This document shows, in pieces, positions 1 through 5,093 of a DNA stretch of 5,315 nucleotides. How positions within the stretch are numbered: the first letter of the stretch is position 1; the number at the start of each line of letters is the position of its first letter. The notes beneath the pieces were generated by a model. It was not told where the DNA came from, did not search any database, and worked only from the letters and a program-made list of their open reading frames with translations. The stretch covers positions 1-5,315 of the forward strand of contig JACCYI010000303.1 of assembly GCA_013696535.1 (NCBI GenBank), in the 5' to 3' direction. The position numbers were made by a program, and so were the translations under genes. This stretch comes from Solirubrobacterales bacterium. GTDB taxonomy: Bacteria > Actinomycetota > Thermoleophilia > Solirubrobacterales > Solirubrobacteraceae.

Positions 1-1
1 G

Positions 2-601
2 CCCGTGCCCGCGCCGCGTGTTGCCGGGCTGCGGGTCGGGGTGCTCACGCATCCACCGGACGTCACCGGAGCGGCGGCGCGCGGGGAGCGCGACGCCCGA
101 GCCGACGTGGTGGCCGAACGCCTCCGCGACGCCGACGCGATCGTGACTGAGACCAGGCTGCCCGTGCCGGACGCAGACACCTGGCCGGTGTTCTACGCCG
201 AAGCGGCCGCGGCGCACGCCGAGACCTTTCCGAGCCGCAGCAGCGAGTACGGCGCGACCGTCCGCGCGAAGCTCGAGCAGGCGTCCCGAGTCGGGTCAGA
301 CGAGCTCCGCAGTGCCCGGGCCGCCCTGACGGCGTGGCGAGCGCGCGCGGCGGCCGAGCTCGAAGTCGACCTCATCGCGTCACCGACCCTCGGGTTGGCA
401 GATCTCCCGCCGGCCGGCGTCGACGAGCTCCAGATCCGCCTTCCCTTCTCGACCTACACTCGTGTCTTCAGCTACCTGGGCTGGCCGGCCATCGCGATCG
501 GCGATCTGCAACTCGCAGGACGCGACGTCGGAATGGTCATCGCAGCGGCGCTCGCACTCGATCGCGGTTCTCCCTTGCACTTGGATGCAAGCTCGCGGTA
601 G
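2..601 (+). CDS. Amidase signature family protein, C-terminal part (5' end outside window)
   Basis: This open frame runs in from the left edge and ends at TAG 599-601. The GTG at base 5 is in frame but is unlikely to be the true start, because the protein here resembles the second half of an amidase. Counting that GTG as residue 1, a GLRVGVL strand sits near residues 8-14. An EAAAAHAETFPSRSSEYG stretch (66-83) and a DLIASPTLGLADLPP segment (122-136) match the usual 'D.l..PT....PP' region. RVFSYLGWPAIAIGDLQLAG (153-172) matches the 'N..G.PA' and 'LQL.G' end of the fold. Family members hydrolyse C-N amide bonds with a Ser-cisSer-Lys triad; all three residues would lie upstream, so activity cannot be judged. 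The loop between 'PAIAIG' and 'LQLAG' is shorter than the usual P.G...GLPVG form. The gene is 12 nt from livH and in the same frame, so co-transcription is likely. The substrate is unknown. Confidence 0.8.
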   Translation, partial: PVPAPRVAGLRVGVLTHPPDVTGAAARGERDARADVVAERLRDADAIVTETRLPVPDADTWPVFYAEAAAAHAETFPSRSSEYGATVRAKLEQASRVGSDELRSARAALTAWRARAAAELEVDLIASPTLGLADLPPAGVDELQIRLPFSTYTRVFSYLGWPAIAIGDLQLAGRDVGMVIAAALALDRGSPLHLDASSR

Positions 602-603
602 GT
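599..603 (+). promoter_or_regulatory. Weak Shine-Dalgarno for livH, overlapping the amidase stop
   Basis: The bases TAGGT contain an AGG core at 600-602, about 11 nt before the TTG at 614. The motif overlaps the amidase stop codon TAG (599-601), so ribosomes ending on the amidase would be placed next to the livH start. It is the only purine-rich match in the 12-nt gap, and it supports TTG 614 over the in-frame TTG at 644. The match is short and the spacing slightly long, so confidence is moderate. Confidence 0.4.
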
Positions 604-613
604 TCCGTCCGCC

Positions 614-1675
614 TTGGCGATCACCAACGTCCAAACCCTGCGGTTGCTGCGGCTCGTCGGTCGCGCGCTGCTCGTGGCCGTGGTCGTGTTCCCCATCGTC
701 TGGGTGCTGTTCATCGCCTCGAACACGAACTTCGGCTCGGCGATCTCGAACCCGAAGGACTTCCTGATCACGCTGCTCAACGGTCTGACCGCGGCGGCGC
801 TCTACTTCGTCGTGGCCAGCGGCTTCACGCTGATCTTCGGGCTAATGCGCGTCGTCAACATGGCCCACGGCGCCTTCTTCCTCTTCGGTGGCTACATCGC
901 GTTGAGGCTGCAGCGCAATCTGGTGGGCGGCGAGTCCGGGCTGGGTATCTCGAGCGCCCAGGTGAGCTTCATGCAGTGGTTCCTCCCACTGCTCGCGGGC
1001 GCTGCAGTGGTCGCGGGGATCGGGCTGTTGATGCAGCAGCTCTTTCTGCGCTGGAACCAGGGCGAGGACCTGCGTCAGGCGTTGATCACGATCGCCATCT
1101 CGATCATCCTCGCCGATCAGATGCTCGCCCACTTCGGCGGCGTGGCCCAGGACATATCCTGGCCCGGCACCTTCGACAAGTTCGTCAACCTCCAGGTCTC
1201 CGGCGTGCAGTACACGCTGACCCGGCTGGTCATCCTCGCCATCGGCCTCGCCATCGGCATCGCGCTGTGGTTCTGGCTCAAGCGCACACGGACCGGGATG
1301 GTCATCCGCGCGGGCGTCGATGATCGCGACATGGTCTCGGCGATGGGGATCAACATCCAGCTGACCTTCGCGATCGCCTTCCTCGTCGGCTCCGCGCTGG
1401 CGGGGATGGGCGGAGTCATCGGCGGCTCCTTCGCGAGTCTCGCCCCCGGCGTCGACGCAAACTGGCTGCTCAACTCGCTCGTGGTGGTCATCATCGGCGG
1501 AATGGGGTCCCTCGGCGGCGCCGCCATCGGGGCTCTGCTGCTCGGCTTGACCACCAACTTCGCGGCGGCTTACCTGCCGGCGGACTACACCTTCTACTCG
1601 ATCATCTTCACCTTCGTGCTGCTCGCCATCGTGCTCGCAGTCCGACCTCTCGGGCTCTACGGCCGCCCGGCATGA
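614..1675 (+). CDS. livH: Branched-chain amino acid-type ABC transporter permease, LivH family
   Basis: This is one of two membrane subunits of a HAAT-type ABC importer; it would form half of the solute channel. The protein has 353 residues. The conserved first block is FTLIFGLMRVVNMAHG (71-86) followed by FFLFGGYIA. The cytoplasmic coupling region, which contacts the ATPase, is KRTRTGMVIRAG (223-234) followed by DDRDMVSAMGIN. The late block VVVIIGGMGSLGGAAIGALL (290-309) is typical. Hydrophobic segments lie near 16-36, 51-75, 121-141, 156-172, 201-222, 251-272, 285-315 and 326-345. The first of these precedes the usual LivH start, making the protein about 45 residues longer than the E. coli form. 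TTG 614 is chosen because TAG 599-601 closes the frame upstream and a weak AGG precedes it; TTG 644 is possible but would cut into the first hydrophobic segment. The stop overlaps livM by ATGA, implying translational coupling. The family assignment is firm; the substrate is not. Confidence 0.93.
   Translation: MAITNVQTLRLLRLVGRALLVAVVVFPIVWVLFIASNTNFGSAISNPKDFLITLLNGLTAAALYFVVASGFTLIFGLMRVVNMAHGAFFLFGGYIALRLQRNLVGGESGLGISSAQVSFMQWFLPLLAGAAVVAGIGLLMQQLFLRWNQGEDLRQALITIAISIILADQMLAHFGGVAQDISWPGTFDKFVNLQVSGVQYTLTRLVILAIGLAIGIALWFWLKRTRTGMVIRAGVDDRDMVSAMGINIQLTFAIAFLVGSALAGMGGVIGGSFASLAPGVDANWLLNSLVVVIIGGMGSLGGAAIGALLLGLTTNFAAAYLPADYTFYSIIFTFVLLAIVLAVRPLGLYGRPA
1234..1257 (+). repeat. Perfect 12-bp tandem duplication inside livH
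   Basis: CCTCGCCATCGG occurs twice back to back (1234-1245 and 1246-1257), followed by a partial third unit, CATCG. The unit is four codons long and leaves the frame intact. It encodes the repeated LAIG LAIG run in a transmembrane segment (residues about 208-215), creating a GxxxG spacing (G211, G215). It may be a replication-slippage duplication kept for helix packing, or chance from repeated use of the same codons. Confidence 0.7.
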
Positions 1676-2709
1676 ACGCCTCCAGCGTCTCCCGTCTCGG
1701 ACCGAACCGGATCGTTGGGTATGGGTGCATCGTCCTGGCGCTGATCGCGCCGCTGATCTTCAACGAGTACTGGATCGCGACGCTGCTGACCCAGATGCTC
1801 ATCTTCGGCACCGTGGCCGCCAGCCTGATCTTCCTGTCGGCCTACGGCGGGATGGTCTCGCTCGCGCAGGTCGCACTCTTCGGGATCGCGGGCTTCGCGC
1901 TGGGCAACATGACCACCGACGGCAACACGAAGGGGCTCAATCTCGACTGGGCGCTGGGAGTGGGCATCGTCCTGGCCATCCTGGTGGCCGTAGTGGTCGC
2001 CTTCATCTTCGGCGTGATCGCCAGCCGCAGCTTCGGGATCTACTTCCTGATGATCACGCTCGTGTTCTCGGTGATCGCCAACCTGATCTTCGGCCAGGTG
2101 ACCAGCATCTCCGGGTTCGGGGGGATCAGCGGTATCCCGATTCCGGAGTTCATCAGCCGGACCGTGCACCCTGAGCGCCTGTACTTCGTGACGCTCGCGG
2201 TGGCCCTGGCCGTGTACGCACTGCTGCGGTACGTCGCGCGAACGCCGTTCGGCCTGACGCTGCAGGGCATCCGCGACGACCCGCTGCGCATGAGCTCGCT
2301 GGGCTACAACGTCACGGTCCATCGCATCCTGGCGTTCACCTTCGCCGGCTTCATCGCGGCGGTGGGCGGCGTGCTCTTCGTGTACTGGAACGCGCAGATC
2401 GCGCCGTCGTCCATCGCGCTCAGCCCGACAATCGACGTGCTGGTGATCGCGGTGATCGGGGGTCTGCTCCGATTGGAGGGCGCGTGGCTCGGTGCGCTGG
2501 TGTTCGTGATCATCAACAACTACGCCCAGGACGTCAGCTTCATCGGGGACCGTTTCCACACGTTGATCGGGCTGATCTTCCTGGTCATCGTGCTGGTGTC
2601 CCCCAACGGTCTGATCGGTCTGTGGGAGAAGGTCGTCGTCCCCCGGCGCGCGGGTTCGGAGGACGCCGCGGGCGGCAGGGGGTCGGCCGAACTCACACCG
2701 GCACGGTGA
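1672..2709 (+). CDS. livM: Branched-chain amino acid-type ABC transporter permease, LivM family
   Basis: This is the second membrane subunit, expected to pair with LivH. It has 345 residues, close to the family norm once a short N-terminal tail is allowed for. The N-terminal block SAYGGMVSLAQVALFGIAGF (56-75) matches the LivM 'G..SLg...f.gigay' signature. SRSFGIYFLMITLVFSVIAN (118-137) and TSISGFGGISGIPIP (144-158) match the central block. The coupling helix region is RTPFGLTLQGIRDDPLRMSS (190-209). The late block VIGGLLRLEGAWLGALVFVI (261-280) is recognisable, although GGLLRLEG replaces the usual GGMGSLxG. The end SPNGLIGLWEK (310-320) is typical and is followed by a polar tail of about 25 residues. 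ATG 1672 overlaps the livH stop as ATGA and has no good Shine-Dalgarno of its own, so it is probably coupled to livH translation. Confidence 0.93.
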   Translation: MNASSVSRLGPNRIVGYGCIVLALIAPLIFNEYWIATLLTQMLIFGTVAASLIFLSAYGGMVSLAQVALFGIAGFALGNMTTDGNTKGLNLDWALGVGIVLAILVAVVVAFIFGVIASRSFGIYFLMITLVFSVIANLIFGQVTSISGFGGISGIPIPEFISRTVHPERLYFVTLAVALAVYALLRYVARTPFGLTLQGIRDDPLRMSSLGYNVTVHRILAFTFAGFIAAVGGVLFVYWNAQIAPSSIALSPTIDVLVIAVIGGLLRLEGAWLGALVFVIINNYAQDVSFIGDRFHTLIGLIFLVIVLVSPNGLIGLWEKVVVPRRAGSEDAAGGRGSAELTPAR

Positions 2710-2783
2710 GGGTGAAGGTCAGTCTCAATCGGGTCGTTGAACCAACGCTGTCGGCCTCGAGGCCGGCCGGAGAGAGGAACCAT
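2710..2783 (+). promoter_or_regulatory. Leader between livM and the binding-protein gene, with two small hairpins
   Basis: This 74-nt stretch is the only real non-coding gap in the window. It contains CGTTG-AAC-CAACG (2735-2747; 5-bp arms, 3-nt loop). It also contains the perfect 14-base palindrome CGGCCTCGAGGCCG (2752-2765; 5-bp stem and a UCGA loop if folded as RNA). The palindrome ends 5 nt before the Shine-Dalgarno of the next gene. Neither is followed by a T-run, so a Rho-independent terminator is unlikely. I see no convincing -35/-10 pair. It may act in mRNA processing or stability, giving the binding protein its own expression level; that is inference. Confidence 0.4.
2771..2778 (+). 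promoter_or_regulatory. Strong Shine-Dalgarno for the binding-protein gene
   Basis: AGAGAGGA, with its AGGA core at 2775-2778, lies 5 nt before ATG 2784. It is the best ribosome binding site in the window and fixes the start, which also gives a proper lipoprotein signal peptide. The frame is open for about 300 nt upstream, but that part runs through livM. A strong site here fits the usual need for more binding protein than membrane or ATPase subunits. Confidence 0.75.
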
Positions 2784-4292
2784 ATGTACGCAGGGAGGGG
2801 ATTGAAGCGTAGGCCATCATGGCTTGCCCTACTCGTCGGACTGCTCATGCTCGTGCTCGCGGGCTGCGGATCGGACTCAAGCAGTGGAGGCGGCGACAAG
2901 AAGGCAGCGTCGACGCCGGAGGTCAAGGCCGATCAAGCGGCCGACACGAGCAAGGACCAGGAGCCGCAGCCGGCGGTGGAGCCGCGCACCGGCAAGGGCA
3001 CGCCCATCAAGGTGGCCATCATGTCCGAATGCAAGGGCGCCTTCGGCGACTTCGACCAGCAGAACATGGCCGGAGCCGTGGCGGCGTTCGCGCAGTTCGC
3101 CGGTGCCAAGCCGAAGGATCCCAACACGCCCAAGAAGGGCTGGACCGGCGGCGCCGTCGGAGACCACCCGCTCGAGCTCGTCGGGGTGGGCTGCGGCGAC
3201 GACACCGCGGACACCGTCATCAAGGAGACCCGGCGGCTCATGGAGCAGCTGGACGCCGACGTCATGATCGGCCCGCTCTCGGGCGATGAGTCGATCGCAG
3301 TGGCCAACTACGCCAAGGACCATCCGGACAAGACGTTCGTGGCCGGCTCCTCCGGCGCGCAGGACACGACGCTCAAGGTCCAGGCGCCGAACTACTTCCG
3401 CTTCAACGGAGACGGCGCGATGTGGAACGCCGGCCTGGGCGATCTCGCCTTCTCCAAGCTGGGCTGGAAGAAGGCCGCGGTCATCGCCGACGACTACTCA
3501 TTCGGCTGGACCTCGGCGGCAGGCTTCATCGCCGAGTTCTGCGCCGCCGGCGGCCAAGTGACGCAGCGGGTGTTCCCGCCGCTGAACACGACGGACTATT
3601 CGTCCTTCGCGCAGCAGCTGCCCACCGATGTGGACGGCACCTTCGTCGCGGTCGGCGGGGCTGGGCTCATCCCGTTCCTGAAGGCCTACGAGCAGTCCAA
3701 GGGCCCGATCGACGCCAAGAAGTTCATGGGCAACCTGTTCTGGGGCACCCCGGGGCAGTTCGAGCAGCTCGGCCCACGGGTCGCCGGGGTCTACATCGGC
3801 GGCGCGGGCACGGCCGGCGACTTGGACTCCCCCGCCGCCACGGACTACGCCGCGAACATCATCGGCAAGTGGTTCAAGAAGTTCCCGCCCGGTGGTGACG
3901 CTGCCGCCCAGGCGGCAAGCACGTTCACCTACGGCTACTACCTCAACACCTGGGGCCTGATCAAGGGCCTGGAAGCCGTCAAGGGCGACATCTCCGACCA
4001 GACGAAGCTGCAGGAGGCGATCGCAACGACCACGCTGCCCGCCCCCTACGGCGAGGTCAAGCTCGACGAGAACCGCCAGGGTGTGCTCGACGTCTTCTAC
4101 CAGCAGCTGTTCCTGAAGGACAACAAACTGGCGGTCAAGACGATCGCGAAGATCCCGGCGGTCGACCAGACCTTCGGCGGCACGTTCAGCGCCGACACCC
4201 CTGCACCTGGGCGCAAGGCCCCGGAGTGCAAGCCGGGCGGCAAGCTGCCGTGGCTGGGCAAGTCGCAGGGCGTCAAGGTCGTCGGCGGCTAG
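2784..4292 (+). CDS. Lipoprotein substrate-binding protein of Liv-type ABC importer (type 1 periplasmic-binding fold)
   Basis: This is the extracytoplasmic solute receptor (502 residues) for the transporter encoded around it. The N-terminus has a basic n-region with KRR at 8-10, a hydrophobic core (13-26) and a lipobox LAGC with Cys28 as the expected lipidated residue. A low-complexity Ser/Gly/Lys/Pro/Gln linker follows (about 29-72). The mature Peripla_BP_6-like domain begins at PIKVAIMSECKGAFG (74-88). Other family features are DVMIGPLSGDES (159-170), VAGSSGAQDTTL (186-197; a likely ligand-carboxylate region by analogy with LivJ), and KKAAVIADDYSFGWTSAAGF (229-248). NTTDYSSFAQQL (268-279) fits the usual 'tDfs..l..l'. 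It is well over 100 residues longer than E. coli LivJ, owing to the linker, an insertion near 108-128 and the C-terminal tail. Besides Cys28 there are cysteines at 83, 137, 253 and 482. It lies between the permease and ATPase genes, and livG follows after 6 nt. The ligand is not identifiable from sequence. Confidence 0.92.
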   Translation: MYAGRGLKRRPSWLALLVGLLMLVLAGCGSDSSSGGGDKKAASTPEVKADQAADTSKDQEPQPAVEPRTGKGTPIKVAIMSECKGAFGDFDQQNMAGAVAAFAQFAGAKPKDPNTPKKGWTGGAVGDHPLELVGVGCGDDTADTVIKETRRLMEQLDADVMIGPLSGDESIAVANYAKDHPDKTFVAGSSGAQDTTLKVQAPNYFRFNGDGAMWNAGLGDLAFSKLGWKKAAVIADDYSFGWTSAAGFIAEFCAAGGQVTQRVFPPLNTTDYSSFAQQLPTDVDGTFVAVGGAGLIPFLKAYEQSKGPIDAKKFMGNLFWGTPGQFEQLGPRVAGVYIGGAGTAGDLDSPAATDYAANIIGKWFKKFPPGGDAAAQAASTFTYGYYLNTWGLIKGLEAVKGDISDQTKLQEAIATTTLPAPYGEVKLDENRQGVLDVFYQQLFLKDNKLAVKTIAKIPAVDQTFGGTFSADTPAPGRKAPECKPGGKLPWLGKSQGVKVVGG

Positions 4293-4298
4293 CGACCG

Positions 4299-5093
4299 AT
4301 GGCAGTGGCAGCAACCGACAACGCTGAGCCGATCCTCCGTCTACGGGGGGTCGGCCGGCGGTTCGGCGGCCTCGATGCCGTGAGCGACGTCGACCTCGAC
4401 GTCGCTCACGGCGAGCGCCGTGCGATCCTCGGCCCCAACGGGGCCGGTAAGACCACCCTCTTCAACGTCATCTCGGGGGATATGCCGGCCTCCTCGGGTA
4501 CCATCGCCTTCCTCGGTGACGACGTCGGCGCGCTGCCGGCGGCGGGCCGGGCCCAACTCGGCATGGGCCGCACCTACCAGAAGTCGCGGCTCTTCCTCGG
4601 CATGAGCGTCGAGGACAACCTCTATCTGGCGGTTCTCGGCACCCGGAAAGGGCATCTGCGCATGCGGCGCAAGGCGGTTGACTCAGAGATGCGCGAGCGC
4701 GCCCGCGAGTTGGCCGCCGCTGTGGGCCTCGAGTCCAAGCTGCCCGAACTCGTAGGGTCGATCTCCCACGGCGAGCAGCGTCAGCTCGAGGTCGGGATGG
4801 CGCGGGCCGTCGACCCCAAGCTGATGCTTCTCGACGAGCCTGCCTCCGGGCTCTCCCGAGGCGAGCGCGTGGCGCTGACCGATCTGCTCCTCGAGCTCGA
4901 CAAGGGCATCACGCTCATCCTCATCGAGCACGACATGGACGTCGCCCTGCGTGTCGCCGACAGCGTGACCATGATGCACGACGGCCGCAAGATCGTGGAA
5001 GGCACGCCCGACGAGATCCGCTCGAACGCGCTCGTCCACGAGCTGTACCTGGGTGGGCGCGTGGGCAAGGACGAGATCGAGCCGACGTCGTGA
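4299..5093 (+). CDS. livG: ABC transporter ATP-binding protein, LivG family
   Basis: This is a cytoplasmic ATPase subunit (264 residues, normal for LivG) that powers import together with LivF. All nucleotide-binding motifs are intact: Walker A GPNGAGKTT (45-53), Q-loop Gln94 in GRTYQKSRLF, ABC signature ISHGEQRQLE (155-164; SHGEQ in place of LSGGQ), Walker B LMLLDEP (175-181) with Glu180, D-loop SGLS (183-186) and switch His211 in IEHDMD. The end, VHELYLGG (246-253), is the usual LivG terminus, followed by an 11-residue tail. The start ATG 4299 lies 6 nt after the binding-protein stop. Its only ribosome-site candidate is a weak GGCGG at 4284-4288, so reinitiation or coupling is likely. GTG 4305 is an alternative start that would cost two residues. 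The stop TGA overlaps the livF start as GTGA. Codons 27-38 coincide exactly with a perfect inverted repeat (4377-4412). Confidence 0.94.
   Translation: MAVAATDNAEPILRLRGVGRRFGGLDAVSDVDLDVAHGERRAILGPNGAGKTTLFNVISGDMPASSGTIAFLGDDVGALPAAGRAQLGMGRTYQKSRLFLGMSVEDNLYLAVLGTRKGHLRMRRKAVDSEMRERARELAAAVGLESKLPELVGSISHGEQRQLEVGMARAVDPKLMLLDEPASGLSRGERVALTDLLLELDKGITLILIEHDMDVALRVADSVTMMHDGRKIVEGTPDEIRSNALVHELYLGGRVGKDEIEPTS
4377..4412 (+). repeat. Perfect 17-bp-arm inverted repeat (36-bp near-palindrome) inside livG
   Basis: Left arm 4377-4393 (GCCGTGAGCGACGTCGA) is the exact reverse complement of right arm 4396-4412 (TCGACGTCGCTCACGGC), with only CC (4394-4395) between. One further T·G wobble pair is possible (4376/4413). 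In RNA it would fold into a hairpin of about 16 bp with a 4-nt ACCU loop. It covers exactly 12 codons of livG, encoding AVSDVDLDVAHG. No U-run follows, so it is not a standard terminator. The symmetry is partly built from alternating GAC and GTC codons (mutually complementary), but the outer arms are not explained by that. The symmetry was read directly; any function is inference. Confidence 0.9.

Noticed and set aside
574..591. CTTGCA / TGCAAG inverted repeat near the amidase end
   Set aside because: It has only 6-bp arms with a 6-nt spacer, and no T-run follows. It is too weak to call an attenuator or terminator.
334..1323. 329-codon plus-strand open frame overlapping the amidase end and livH
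   Set aside because: It is Arg/Pro/His-rich, has no domain, and lies in another frame over two confident genes.
1514..1525. GGCGGCGCCGCC palindrome in livH, and a similar GCCGCCGGCGGC in the binding-protein gene
   Set aside because: Both arise from adjacent Gly and Ala codons with G/C third positions, which is ordinary in such genomes.
1657..2559. Long 300-codon minus-strand open frame opposite livM
   Set aside because: Its translation is dominated by Asp, His, Arg and Glu, with no recognisable domain, and it mirrors the codons of the clearly real livM. It is a GC-rich antisense shadow.
2484..2783. Upstream in-frame extension of the binding-protein gene
   Set aside because: It runs through the livM 3' end in a different frame and would bury the lipoprotein signal peptide. 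The start at 2784 has a strong ribosome site and gives a proper lipobox.
4277..4297. GGTCG / CGACC pairing across the binding-protein stop and livG start
   Set aside because: A 5-bp stem around an 11-nt loop is expected by chance at this GC content. It could mask the weak livG ribosome site, but nothing else supports that.
4430..4446. CGGCCCC-AAC-GGGGCCG hairpin in livG
   Set aside because: It is written over the Walker A codons for Gly-Pro-Asn-Gly-Ala; GC-rich codon choice for this conserved motif readily produces the symmetry.
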